64,000 nucleotides of DNA from Rhabditoides inermis (Eukaryota > Nematoda > Chromadorea > Rhabditida > Rhabditidae): contig CAWZYM010000403.1 in NCBI GenBank assembly GCA_963966185.1, forward strand, positions 124,001 through 188,000. Direction: 5' to 3'. This document shows, one piece after another, positions 41,723 to 53,363 of this stretch (position 1 is the stretch's first letter; every line of letters begins with the position of its first letter). Both the position numbers and the translations under genes were made by a program. Under the pieces are notes generated by a model. The model was not told the DNA's origin, ran no database searches, and saw only the letters and a list, made by a program, of their open reading frames with translations.

Positions 41723-44468
41723 CATTTTATTTTTATTATTAACACTGGTAACAGTACTGTATTGTACAACACTCATAAGCCCCGTTAGAGAGGGATGTCA
41801 TTTCGAATTTCCTTATTGTTTCACGTATGCAATAACTATATTGTGAGGATTAAATTTGAACGTAGACTTCTATGATGGCATGAGTAGTAGAGATGGTATG
41901 GGAAGGAGGAGTTGCAAATGGGGGATGATTTTAAAATGTATTGTTTTTATATTTAGTTCGGGCATTTGGGTTGATTTTTGTGTGTGTGTGTTTTTGCAGT
42001 TGATATTCCCGTTTGCCATCTTTTGTAGTCTGCAACGTTCTGCCAGTCACCGCAATTTCATATGAAGCTTATTTACGGAGACTGTTACTTTTTTCGATAT
42101 CACATGTCATATTAGGGGCGGCGCGCAGCGGCGCCCGTTTGTTTTGAGCTGTGACGCGCGCAACACGCCACTCCCAAGGCACACACGATTTCTCTATTCT
42201 AATACAATATACTTAATTAGTGTGCGTTATTTGTTAGAATATCACTTTGTAAGACCTATGAGTATGATTCGTGAAACCAATATCGGTTGCGGCATCCAAT
42301 CCAAAAACCGCCCTCTCTTGCTCTCTCCCGCTTTGCCACTAAACGTGTTTACGACGGCGGCGGCGACGACGGTGTGCATCACGTAAGCTCCGCCCACTGC
42401 ACTTTGCGCTCATTGGTCGCTCGGCTCTCTTGCGTGCGCACTCTGATTGGCTGAGCGCATGCCCCGCCCTTCGTTCACCCACTCTCGTGTCGGCTCGCCG
42501 TCCAGGCCACCGCCCCAGTTTTGGCGCGAAAACTGTGGGGGGAGGGGAGTGTGCGGAGCGGAGTGAGTGGGTAAGAGAGAGAGACGCGAAATAGCGCGTG
42601 TCAATGAGAGACTGGCATTGGCAGGCGCACGAGCGATTCGACAAAGCAGTGCGTTTCCATATTCCGGATACGTTTTCTAAAGTTTCGAATATGTATACAT
42701 AACATGTTCGGCACATCAACCTGAAAAACAATTTCTTCGAAATTTGAGAAAAGGACATCCATTCTCTTTCGAAAAGTACACGAGTAAAGAGGAGTGGTTT
42801 GTTTTGATCTAATTCAACAAAAGCACATGCATAAAATCTCTTCGCAGCTGACTAAAATTTCAAAACAAACCTGCTCTTTCTGATCGATGAAAAATATAGT
42901 ATGCACTATAATCGTGTCATACATTTTGTTGCAAGTTACTTGTTGGGATTAACAGTATCCTGAATACCTGAACTCAACATGCTAACAAGAAAACAATTAG
43001 AGTTTTAAAACATCGTTCGAAAGAGCAGGTTTGTTTTGAAATTTTAGTCAGCTGCGAAGAGATTTTATGCATGTGCTTTTGTTGAATTAGATCAAAACAA
43101 ACCACTCCTCTTTACTCGTGTACTTTTCGAAAGAGAATTATTTGTCTAAATACATTTCATGGTGTTTTATTATTTCACTCTTTTCTTATTAGATTTAAAA
43201 CAAAAGTTGTTCAAAAATGCAATAGTAAAGGTTTAATTGTTTCTTAATCTGCATTGTTTAATCCCTCTTCATTTCTTATTGCTCTCTCTTCATTATTTAT
43301 TTCTCTTCTTTTTATCATAATTTCTCCTTTCTTTCCAGGCGAGTGCCTGCTGTGGGGCGACTTTGACCAGCCGCTTCCGGGAATGCCCGAGGGCACCCAC
43401 CTGCGACTGATCAAGATCCGCGGACTCGCCGCCCCCGCCCCGCCTCCCTACCAGGTGAGACATGGTCCCCTTGAACCCTCCGCTCCCCATGTGGTCCCGT
43501 TTGCGTTTGTGGCAGTGTAACCGATTGCAGGAAACTGAGGAGAAGACAAAGCCAGACAAAAAGGTCTCGTAGCACACGAATCGCTGTTGATGTCTCGCTT
43601 TCTCGGTTACTTAGTTTGAGTCTCGGTTTCTCTCTCAGTGAGCGCTTGCCCTCGCTTGCCCGCTTCTCTTCCACCGTACTCGACCTTCTCCCGTGCTCTC
43701 TCCTCTCCTCTCCATTCCATGTTTACCACGTAAGCTAGGTGTGGTGACGACTCTGGCTATTGCTTGCCCCTTTGCTGCTCTGTTGCTCTCGGTTTCGCTT
43801 GGTGGCTGGTGGTCGGCTTTAGTTGTAGATAGTGTTTTCTGTTACATGTTAGTCGTGGTAGAGTAGATATTAGTGGTGGATTAGTTTTGTCCGGCGAGAG
43901 AGAGAGCGAGAGCGAGAGAACGACACCCGCTCCCTCCCTGCCAACCCAAACACACACTCATTCATGAAACGAATGCGACGCGCCCGTCCAAAAAAGGAGG
44001 GACGCATAATTTTGATCGTTACACGACGGTTGGCAGGGGGAACGGGTTATGAATGGTTATGTTTGATCGAAATGGGCACATGTTGAACCGCACACATTTC
44101 AGACCGCGCCCACCACTGTCTACCCGTCTCTCGACCAGCCCGCGAGCGGCTATCCGGGACAGCAGCAGCAGCCCGCTCCCGCTCCCGGCTTCAACCCGGC
44201 GGGGCCGGGCGTGGGCGCCGCGCCGCCCTACCCGGGCGCCGCCACCGGCCCCCAGCCGGGCGCGTACCAGCAGCAGCAGCAGCCGGCGCCTGCCTACCAG
44301 AACGTGCCCGACTACCCGCGTCAGCAGCAGCCGCCTCCGCAGCCGGTGTATAGCGAGCCGACGTACCAGCAGCCGCAGTCTAGCTACGGCCAGCAGGGGT
44401 ATGGACAGGGCGAGCAGACCGCCTACTACCCGCCGCAGAAGCAGAAGAAGGACTGTGTCGTCATGTAG
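36389..44468 (+). CDS. Unrecognised beta-propeller-like protein with C-terminal CaaX motif
   Basis: Exons: 36389-36484, 36680-36756, 37106-37191, 39079-39170, 39249-39308, 39554-39666, 39867-40019, 40299-40377, 40924-41011, 41179-41260, 41614-41681, 43339-43454 and 44103-44468, about 491 residues. I do not recognise the family. Repeated beta-strand patterns end in W or hydrophobic-R-hydrophobic motifs (LHIWRLDI, LQVWRVNAL, VDYWVLDVQAFRWTQIP), like Kelch or WD propeller blades. YILVAGGELDNG is especially Kelch-like. The last ~120 residues are low-complexity Pro/Gln/Tyr/Gly, ending KQKKDCVVM. CVVM fits a CaaX box preceded by lysines, so the protein is probably prenylated and membrane-attached. 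The start follows a TTTAG acceptor. The longest introns (37192-39078 and 41682-43338) are full of repeats. Function is unknown. Confidence 0.75.
36497..36542 (+). repeat. (GA)n microsatellite
   Basis: GA run starting 13 bases after the 5' splice site at 36485 of the propeller gene. Confidence 0.95.
37463..38838 (-). CDS. Possible small basic Ser/Pro/Arg-rich protein nested in an intron
   Basis: Inside the 37192-39078 intron, on the opposite strand, several segments have coding-like third-position G/C bias and splice signals. Segment 38725-38838 encodes 38 residues from ATG (MDIRVGRLMMRLLGRTGRNK...). Segment 38525-38673 encodes about 49 residues rich in Ser, Thr, Pro and Arg. Segment 37463-37672 is open for 69 residues in one frame. 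The first two join in phase; the third does not follow the second in phase, so an exon is missing or the 3' part is wrong. An alternative last exon lies at about 37692-37850. Family B MITEs (37966-38502) occupy the long gap. Not recognised as any family; it could be non-coding. Confidence 0.3.
37966..38502. repeat. Cluster of three MITE family B copies
   Basis: Copies at 37966-38152, about 38170-38313 (diverged, with TTCGAAATTCGAAG) and 38316-38502. Outer copies keep full termini (GCGGTCAGTCTCTTCGGAAT... and ...GAAGAGACTGACCGCTACAT). The central one resembles the relic at 61720. Confidence 0.75.
39455..39526 (-). pseudogene. tRNA-like sequence, degenerate
   Basis: On the minus strand GGCTCAGTGGATAGAGC forms a perfect D arm and GGTTCGATCCC a B box. 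The anticodon and T stems are mispaired and the acceptor stem does not close, so this is a tRNA pseudogene or SINE head in an intron of the propeller gene. Confidence 0.45.
39795..39850 (+). repeat. (GA)n microsatellite between duplicated exon starts
   Basis: GA-rich run between an acceptor copy at 39788 and the acceptor actually proposed for the exon at 39867. Confidence 0.95.
40745..40870 (+). repeat. Interspersed repeat family G, copy 2
   Basis: Shares CAGCCTGATTCCGACAT and AGCACACACAATGCTGGGG with the 33285 copy. Both follow a (GTT)n tract. Confidence 0.6.
41012..41162 (+). repeat. Purine microsatellite filling a propeller-gene intron
   Basis: GGGA, GGGATG and GA units run from the 5' splice site at 41012 to within 16 bases of the acceptor at 41178. 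Confidence 0.95.
42375..42560. promoter_or_regulatory. Promoter-like GC-rich block with CCAAT boxes and an E2F-type site
   Basis: Within the 41682-43338 intron, a GC-rich island holds two ATTGG (inverted CCAAT) boxes at 42412 and 42446, and several CCGCCC/CCCCGCCC boxes. It also holds the near-palindrome CAGTTTTGGCGCGAAAACTG at 42516-42535, which contains E2F-type TTTGGCGC on one strand and TTTCGCGC on the other. The combination resembles a cell-cycle promoter. No downstream exon of its own was found. Confidence 0.45.
42761..43138. repeat. Long inverted repeat with 120-bp near-perfect arms
   Basis: Left arm 42761-42880 (ATTCTCTTTCGAAAAGTACA... to ...CTGCTCTTTC) is the reverse complement of right arm 43019-43138. 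The 138-bp AT-rich spacer has no open frame. It is probably a fold-back element or young MITE; clear target duplications were not identified. Confidence 0.9.
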
Positions 44469-45774
44469 ACAGTCGCACTGCTGCCCCACCCGTCCCGGTG
44501 GCGACTCGCTTACACATAATCCACTCGCATATTCGACGATTTGCCAGCGCTACGCCCCCTGTAATTACCAGTATGTATCTATATAATTGCGCTTTGTTGT
44601 TTCTTGTGTATATTGTAATTGTAATGTGTTCGGGAGTGATTGAGAGAGAGGAGCGGAATATAGTGTTTACACGACGAGTTTTTGTGTGTTCGTGTTGGCT
44701 TATCGGAATTGATCAAGTTAATCGCGCTTGATTGACGCAGTTTCGGGTGATAACTACTGTACTCGCTTGCGCGCCTATCTGTTCAGTGACGGAGGAAGAG
44801 AGAGAGAGAGAGAGAGAGAAAGAGGGGAGAGAGAGGGAGAGAGAGAGAGAGAGAGACTTGGCCCGCCTATATTTCACACAGTTGATTTACGAGTGTGGCA
44901 AGTGCCCGGCGTGTCAACCATATCGCGTGTGCTTTTTACATATCGCATTTCGCCCTGCAGTCCTCAGTCGCGTGTTCAGAAACGAAGTACTTTGAGAGCC
45001 CTCTCTCGATTCTCAAACCCGGCATGTTTTGGTGTAGCATATTTAGCGAGAGATGAGAGTGCGTATCTCGAGGTTTTTGATTCACTCGCGTGCCGCCGTA
45101 AGCGTATATTTGTAGTTTTTCTTCTCTCTCTCTCACGAATGCATGTCACCTAGGCAGGGCTGTTTCACTCCTCCTCTTCCAGCGTCTTTTTCGCATTGAT
45201 GCGTGCGTCGTTATCTCTAGAACATATATATCCAGCGTATATATTTATGTGCGTGTGTATGAGAGTGTGTGTTGTAGTCTTATTCGCTATTCACGGTAGA
45301 ATGCCCTCTACTCCCGGGTATAGATACGGTTTCCGTGTATTTCGGGCGGCAATATGCGTCGTGCTGTCGTGCACGATGTGTACTTTGTCACCACACCCGT
45401 TTCCGCGCCCAATCCCTAGCATAAGTAGAGGCCAGACTCGACTTTTGCTGGGGCAAAAGACCCTCAGAAAGATCTCAGAACGGCCGCGCACTCTCAGAAA
45501 GATCCCCAGAAAGATCTCAGAACGCGCACCCACCTTCAGAAAGATCCTCAGAAAGTGGCTTTTTGTATCATAAAGCGGTTTTTGATACATAATCGAGTCT
45601 GACCTCTCTGGTGAGAATGCTGATGGTAAGATGCTAGGAGTCGATATCACTTGATTCAAATTCGCGCGGTTTCTTTGTGATTGCACTCTATTGTCTGTCT
45701 TTGTTATAATGTTATTCAAATGTTTATTCGGAACCGCAAACATGATCATGATCATTGTTCTTGACTTTAGTCAT
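44469..45774. other. Gap after the propeller gene
   Basis: Contains a GA-rich tract (44790-44857) and a MITE family I copy (45427-45608). No gene recognised. The 45196-45573 open frame is a chance reading through the MITE. Confidence 0.45.
45427..45608. repeat. MITE family I, copy 1
   Basis: Inverted ends AGAGGCCAGACTCGACTTTT and ATAATCGAGTCTGACCTCT. The interior repeats a CAGAAAGATC module four times. A second copy is at 60898-61015. Confidence 0.7.
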
Positions 45775-47454
45775 ATGATGTCTGCTCCGAAGGTGGAGGT
45801 GGTGATCGAGGAGGCGGAGAAGCGCGTGGAGGTCGACGAGAACGAGATGAGCGACGACGAGAGGTGGGCATTCAAGGTGTGGTCAGTCTTTTCGAAACAG
45901 CCCCTTCGAAACGCCTTCCGCAACACGCTGTTTGTTCGTGTTTCGAAGGCGTTTCGAATTCAGTATCGAAGGGAGTTTCGAAAAGACTGACCGCTACTTC
46001 AGATTCACTCACTCGAATAAAGAATAGGACATTTATGATATCGCACCGACCGCTTGTATACGGCAACGGCAGTAGACAATCACTTTGTAGGATTTTCGTA
46101 TGTGTGTTTATACGGCAACGGTAAAATAGACAATCACAAATGATCAATAGACGAGAAAATGCGATCGCGGCTACAGCAATCTTCACGTACCTATCACACG
46201 CACATTAGTTCCTATTTCCAACAGCACGACTTTTGGTCACATGTCACGTGGAGCTCACCACTTGTGAAATTTGAGAGGGAGTTCTGACGCGTTTTCGAAA
46301 TTCTTTTGCTCGCACCGCGTTTTCCAGGCTTCTTTTCGAGAGTATCTGCGGACTTGTAACCCATTGATCTTTCGATTTCTCAAGTACTCCTCAATGAACT
46401 CGAGCCTGATTTTCGCCCGTAGACACGGCGTCGTTACTCTAATTTATCGAATCACGTTTAGTGAACATAATTTGCAGTGTGATTGAGCATTAACGAGATC
46501 GGCGTGTTAAGCAATTGTTTGATTGTGTGACTCACTTTTCTTACCGCGATATGTATGTGGAATCGTTTATGATTATGTGCGAATAATGTGGTTTATAGAA
46601 CGCCCAGATCCATGTGTATAACTATACTTACTTGCCGCGCGTGTTTGGGTGTCATGAAATGCAGCAGGAGATCTGATATGCTTTCAGATATTCACATAAA
46701 CACTTATTGTGAATCAATTAATCACTTGCAGACCGGCCAAGGACGTCAAGTCTGCGTTCCGGACGTCCATCGCCGACACACTGAGCACCGTCGTGAGGTG
46801 TGTGTGTCTGTCTGTCTGTAACGGCTTGTACCATGTTCTCGCCTGATCACATCTCTACTTGACGTCGTGACAAAAACGCATTTTTTCGCTTCACCAATCA
46901 GTAGCCTGTTTACCACTGATTACCACTGATATGTATGTCTAATCTATTTTGCGCCGTGATCCTCGATTTTTGAAACGTGAGTGGGTAGAGGGAGACGGAA
47001 GGTGGAGGTCGTGAATATTTCACCACACCGCCTCCTCGCCTTTTTAGGCGACCATTTACCTGGATACGGAATGTGGAAAGGTGCATAGCTCTCGCCATTG
47101 GCCCACGTAACAAGCATAATGCGAAGAACGTTTTAGGCAATTGCCTTTTTACCGCCAAATAAACCATACCACAATAGTCATGACGTGACAATACAATAAA
47201 TCTTTGATCTGCTAGGTGACATAGACATAGCTATAACTTTCCGTAGCAATATTCATGAAAATGGTCTAATATCACTGTGCGTAAGGTTAAGCGTGTGGTG
47301 TGTTTAGTTCTCGTCGTAAGACTTCAGTTCTCTTGAGACTCCCGTACTGGTGTATTGAACACATGAATCATGTGACATGATCCTACTTACCTTAAACTTT
47401 TCTAGGTGCGCAAAGCTTGTGGAAAAGGCAGGAGACAAGAGGGAATCGCAGTGA
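45775..47454 (+). CDS. Small acidic protein, unrecognised (67 residues)
   Basis: Three exons in phase: 45775-45863, 46732-46797 and 47406-47454. Two in-frame ATGs open the frame, four bases after a CTTTAG acceptor at 45765-45770 that is probably used for trans-splicing. The N-terminal half is very acidic (VEVDENEMSDDER); the second half could form one amphipathic helix (SAFRTSIADTLSTVVRCAKL) with a basic tail ending in KRESQ. No signal peptide or membrane segment. I do not recognise the family. Codon bias and clean splice phases argue for a real gene; intron 1 contains a family B MITE. Confidence 0.6.
45880..46003. repeat. MITE family B copy
   Basis: Inverted ends GTGGTCAGTCTTTTCGAAAC and TTTCGAAAAGACTGACCGCTAC in the first intron of the 67-residue gene, 17 bases after its 5' splice site. 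Confidence 0.8.
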
Positions 47455-48046
47455 ACCAACATCCACTCACATATTCTTATCATTTTATCATCTGTGTATA
47501 ATACTAATGTGTTATTATTGTATAAACGTATTTCACAAAGAAACGGGGATTACACAAAGAGAAAATGCGTTTCACATACACACTGGCAATCAAAATGCGT
47601 TACAACATTCCGCCTCGCATAAAAAAATATAATATTTTCGTATATCTTCCAAGAAAAAAATCCACGGACACTCTCACAAAATTGGGAATAGATAAAGCTC
47701 GTTTCGCACAACCGAAAATATGTGAATTGAATGTGTGTCGTAAATCAAAAACATATAAACATATCATAACTGAGTACCTAGGAGAGTCATATCTTTGCAT
47801 ATACAGAGATAAGTGTTGGAGAACTTTGACGACGTACTTCGAATCTACGGTTGACACTACGTGGAGAATCTATACGCTAGGCTAGTTATTGCTGGCTAGT
47901 GGGGGGGGGGTTAGTAGTTCGGCGTCGCTCCAACCGAGATGACACGATTGCAACAAAAAGAAGAGAATGGAAATGGAGAGAGAGAAAACGGGGACTAGAG
48001 GCGGGCTGTGAAAGAGTCGGCTGGCGGGGGGCGCCGTGAGCGTGTC
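47455..48046. other. Tail-to-tail gap with an orphan open frame
   Basis: A 106-codon open frame (47565-47885, plus strand) reads as a basic Lys/Tyr/Thr-rich peptide. Its A/T-ending codons differ sharply from the neighbouring genes, and I recognise nothing in it. It may be a decayed mobile-element fragment or chance. No other feature seen. Confidence 0.3.
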
Positions 48047-51000
48047 TCATCGCAGCAGCAGTGCGAGGAGGGGCGCGAACAGGAAGACGGCGGCGCCTGG
48101 CGCCGCACCCACCGGCCCGGCCTGCGCGTCCGGCTCCGATGCGACCGGAGCCATCTCCTCGCTTTCCGCCTGAAATGTTTGAATTAAACTTCTTTACTCT
48201 TTTGAAAAACAGTGTCGTGTCCATCGCTCGAAAAGCACGCATTGTTTGCAGCTTGTTTTTTTCCGATTAGTAATACTATTTTGTTTTGCAGTACTGTTTA
48301 CACTTGTCACATGTTGTCGTGAAGAGCCAATATGCTATCAATATCTCATTCCTCTCATTTGCACTCTCACCCCGTAGCTCGCGTCAGTCTAACTGTTCAG
48401 GCAGTCTTTCTATATTCGTTCCCCCTATAATTTTTCACGAACATCCCACATGTGTGTCTATCTGCGTTTTCGTGCGTTTTTTCGAGGTGTGCAGCCGGCA
48501 ATTGTTGGCTGTGTGAGCACCTGCGAGAATGAATAGAAATAGGCAGTGGCTCAAAGCTACAGTATGTCGTGTCCATCAAAAGCACGCAAACAAATGCAGT
48601 GTAAACAGCTGTACTATAATCGGTAAAAACTTTTGTACGATGATCTACTACAATGGTTCAAGAAATAACATTTTTTTCAGCCAGTGCAACGATACACTTC
48701 TTCGAAAACAGTGACTTCTACATTCTTCTGCAATTCTAAGGATACGTGTGCGAATGAGTTGCCGCATTCTAGCATACGTTCTGAATATGGGCATATGGCG
48801 AAACACGTCTTGCCTACCTTCGCCTCCTCCTCGCTCGGCTCGGCGGTGATGGCGCAGTCCAGCTCGCAGTTGTCCAGCTTGTCCGCGTGCAGACCCTGCA
48901 ATTATTAAATGACAATGTATATGAATCATAATATGTGTATGTGTATGGACGTTGTATTAGAGAAACACTGTATAACCATACAGATCGTTTCCAAGTTTCT
49001 GAGAGCACTGTTTGAAAGAGAAAGAAAACAATTGGCATCAATTAAATGTGACCATCATGCTACCCAGCGTTGACTGATATTCTAAGCATGTCACATGTTT
49101 GAAAGAACAAAGATACGTGAACACAAGAAAAAACGTACAGTCGTTATAATCCAATGCTCTGTATTGTTTTCGGCTGAGGACAATTGGTGCGGCTATATCC
49201 TTGTTACTCTCTATGAGTAGTGAGATAAACGCAATACCAACAAGAAAAAACGAGCCAGCCGCGCACCTTGAACATGTTGGTGAGCGAGCGGCACATGATG
49301 TGGCTGGCCTCGTTCCGGCACAGGCCCGACATGGCGTTCACGTACTCCTTCAGCTTGCCGTTCACGTGCTCGCAGATCTGCAAAGTGGAAACAATAATGA
49401 TTGATTACATGGTATTAACGAATAATCTTGTCAACGTGATAATCTTGACGTAAACGTAAAGAAAGCCACCCGATTCAAGAGAATACAGAAAGGTATGATA
49501 AATCTCCCCAATTTCTTGAAAACACATTGTGCGTTCTGTTCTCTGTTATTTAAAAGTATTTCTTTCGGATTGGTCCTTTATTGGTAATCAATGTCTAACG
49601 TTGCTTCTCACTAATGTCTAACTATGTTGCTCACCATGATGCATGAAACGTATTTAGCTCGAAACAAACGACATTGATTGATTGATTGATTGAAGATGTC
49701 TAATGTCTAACTATGTTCCATGTAAGATTGCACGCCTCACCTGATCGTCTCCCTTGTCGGCATGATCGTCGAGGAACTTGTCTGACAGATACGTGCCGGC
49801 CGAGAGCGTCATCTCACCGATCTTCTCCTGCAACAAGGTGGCTTATAACACCGTAGATGATATAGATGTAGATATCAGCAAAATCAAATACCAGTCCGGT
49901 TAGTGTCCATGAGTGCTAGCTCTTTTATGTACAACTAGACTAATATGCAATATCGCGTACGAGAGAGAGAGAGAGAGAGAGAGCGCGCAAATAAATGATG
50001 AACTTGGATAAAACGGTTTCTCAAACTGAACCAAAAACTCAACAACCAACGCACGTTCTTGAGGCACTCGCGGTGGTTGGTGAGCACCTCCTGTCCCTCG
50101 GCGGAGCACGCATAGGTGAGCAGGTAGTAGGACTTGAGGAACGAGCCAGAGTCCTGAATGGAGTGATTGATGAGTGATTTTATCAGAACACATTTGAGTT
50201 GAACCGAGTGATAAGTAGTGAGTAATGTACATTACTTTGAATATCGAGACTTTTTATGTGTGTTGGACATGTATCTGTATCATTTATCGTCGAAAATCAC
50301 ATGAACACCGCTCTCCCTTGGACACATTAGTATTAGTCGTTTGATGGAATGCGTATCTCCCCCTTCTCATGGTGTGTGTCGTTTTTGTTCGCCCGCGCCC
50401 GGATGCATCGCGCATTTATGACAAAAAGTGCGGAGCTCGATGGAATGATATAAAATATGACTGACAGCGAGGTGAATAGGCGAGACTGCGAGTTTTCAAC
50501 ACGGTTGAATAGAACGCTGCGAGTAGCGAAATAATATGAAGAAAATAATACGAAATATAGAAAATAGCTCAAAAAATCAGCGCGTGCTACCCTTCTCATG
50601 TTCTAATTAATGCTATCAGTGATATACAAAAATATACTACTAGTGAGAAAAGAACACAAAAAAGAGTATGCCTACCATTCTGTGCTAGAAGTGAACATAT
50701 TATTATAAAAACGAAGATAGGAATTCAATGCGTATTTCTGTGCTACCATATGTGATTGAGATAACAAATAAATATGAAATATGTAAGCGTATGCGTACCT
50801 TTCTATGGGTGAGCAGGTCGGAGACGGTGTTGGACACCTCGACGACCTCCTCGTGCCGGCACTGGTGCGGCTCCGGCAGCTCGTCCTGACAAAGCGAACC
50901 ATAAGTATAGTTCTATGCTCGCAATAAGTTGCGCGCGGTGGGGTAGATCAGAGGAAGACGGAGAGTCAGTTCTCAGCAATAACGCGTAAAACAAAAGATA

Positions 51001-52378
51001 CAGACGGTTATGGCAGCGTATTTCGAACTGCAAGCTAGAATGATCGAAAACTATCGCTCTGGCGCAAACTATAGCTGATTGTTGACACCAATTAGCCTGG
51101 GACCAACTCCATATTTGCCACATCCTGTTCACTATATTCAAATTCGTATTATCATTATAAGGTACGCCGCTTAGTGATTAGCGATGCGTCCTGGCAGCGG
51201 CTAGTGTATTTTCCGCTTTTTGGAAACGGTGGCAGATAGATGCTTCCCGTTTTATGGACTGTTCTGGACGCGAACGCACTTTTCATGGTCGTTTCGCAGA
51301 CGGCACTTTATTGTTTTCTAATTTCGAGATAGCGAGTGTGCGCCCGGAAATGCGCATCTCCCTCTCTCTCTCCCTCTCTCCCTCTCTCCCTCCCTCTCCC
51401 TCTTTTGTTTTGCGCGAGGCGATACCGCACTCTGGTATATCTATCGCGTGCCTCCTCCTTCCCGTTTATAAGTGTGGATAATTACCCATTAGGTATGGCT
51501 CGCGCCGCCCTGTCTGCGCCCTCTCCCATCCCCACACACTCTCCGCATTTGCGCATGCTCAAGTGAGCCTGCCAGCCGCGGCGGCTGGCGCAATTAGAGC
51601 GCGAGTGGTGCGATCATCCCCATATGAGTGACACCAGCGAATCTGCGAATTTCGACTATACCGGATTTTCGCCCGAACACAACACATAGAGAGCCTCTTG
51701 TGGCGCGCGTTGTTGTTTTGCCGCTGAGACACATACATGCAGCCACACACACAACAGCCTACTAGCCACTATCATCACTCGACGCATATGTGTACACATG
51801 TAGGAAGATTCACAACAAAAGCCGAGCGCTTTACGAAATCCTCTATACCTCCACCCCCTGACTGTGGCACCTTAATGTATGTGTATGCATTGTTGGGCTA
51901 CTTTCGCGATGTGGCACATTCCGGTAATCGGACACCCTGCGTGAAACCTCCCCTTTCCCCCACTGCTCTTTCGCTTACCCGAAATTCTAGCCGCAGGGGC
52001 AGGGCCGCCGCCGCCGCACCCCAATCAGACAATTATCATGCGGGTCGGCTGGCGCGCTGACTTGTCATAACTAGTATGAGTCGCAATAAGAGTGCATTTT
52101 GGGAGCGCGCCACTGCTTTATCGAGTGTGTGTGTGTGTGCGCGCAATCATCTCTCAGTCCCCTCTCTCTCGCGCGCAGAAAGGTCAGAGAGTCGCCCTGA
52201 GGGCAGCGAGTGAGTGAGCGAGTGAGCGAGAGGATAGGGGGACGCTGCTGGGTGGAATTGAATGCGCAATAGATGGCAGTGAGTCTCTCTCTCTCACTGT
52301 GAAATAATCCAGCCACTTTTTGCTGCCGCCGTCGCTCCTCGAAACCAAAGTCCGAGCGAGGAGAGATGGCGCATCCTC

Positions 52379-52425
<47 letters not shown>

Positions 52426-53363
52426 ACTCGCAGACATAGAGAGATTCGCGCGGCAATCGCACAAAAAGCCTCCCGGTGGCCACGGAACCCGCAATCATCC
52501 AATCACACAATTAGCCATTTATATGCTAATTTGTGGCGGCGTGCGTGTGTGTGTTTGTCCCGCCGGGGGTGGTCCCTTATTGTGCGGATTGATTCACGGT
52601 CAGTGACTGCGACACCTGCCTCTGCTGCCGCGAGGAAGATTAGCAAGATAAACAGACACGCGCCGGAAGCAATAATTATTATGAATGCGATGATTTCTCG
52701 AGAAAACAGCGATACAATTAAAAGGCAGCAACTATACAAATATCACCTTGATACACTTATCCAGATCCCTCAAGTGTTTGCACTGATCCTCGGTGATAGT
52801 GACGACGTTATCCTGAAAAATCATTCGGATGATGGATTTAGAATAAGACGATTTTTTCATAGAACGGCTGAGAATGTTATACATACAGTAAACACTACTG
52901 CAGATTTCGTCTCTGATCTGTCTGGCATTGCGAGTGATTGAAATGTTATGTTTGAATAACCTTTCCAAAGGGGATCTACATATTAGCTTTGTGTGTATTG
53001 GAGAGTGCGGCAAATGGCCAAATGGCAAAATACATAGTGCACGGGATTTGTTTGTGTTTGTTCGGGCTAATGCGCGCAGAAGCTGCGTTTCCTAATCATC
53101 GACTTTTCCTCCTTCCTACCTTCAACTCGTACAACGTCCACGCCCACTCATCGAGAATGTTGATGAAGCACTTGACGAGCGTCACATAGTTGCACTGCAA
53201 GAGTTATCGTAGGTGACCTCCGGAAGGACAGACCGACAGACAGACACCATGGTACATATCAGCCTAAAGCCTAAAGAGGTGAACGGCTGACTAATGCGCG
53301 CACCTTGGTCTCCTGGGATGCGGCGGGCGCGGCGAGAAGCGCCAAAATCAACAGCACTCGCAT
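48047..53363 (-). CDS. Secreted cysteine-rich protein with probable GPI-anchor signal (DUF19-like)
   Basis: Nine exons on the minus strand, all phase 0: 53304-53363, 53120-53194, 52747-52812, 50799-50885, 50055-50153, 49741-49827, 49267-49377, 48818-48895 and 48047-48169, about 261 residues. The N-terminus is a signal peptide (MRVLLILALLAAPAASQ). The mature part carries about twelve spaced cysteines with helical stretches between them (CNYVTLVKCF, QCKHLRDLDKC, CEHVNGKLKEYVNAMSGLC). The spacing recalls the nematode T20D4.11-like (DUF19) secreted family; this is a tentative match. The C-terminus has an Ala/Gly/Pro linker, then a hydrophobic tail (AAVFLFAPLLALLLR) ending at the stop, as in GPI-anchor signals. 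Likely a cell-surface protein of unknown role. Every intron being phase 0 suggests growth by exon-module addition. Confidence 0.75.
50903..51068 (+). repeat. Interspersed repeat family C, copy 5
   Basis: Copy in the intron between the exons at 50799 and 52747 of the GPI-type gene. Confidence 0.75.

Noticed and set aside
52366..52941. 191-codon plus-strand open frame
   Set aside because: It runs through a CT microsatellite and overlaps the antisense exon at 52747-52812 of the GPI-type gene, which is supported by phase and signal/GPI features.
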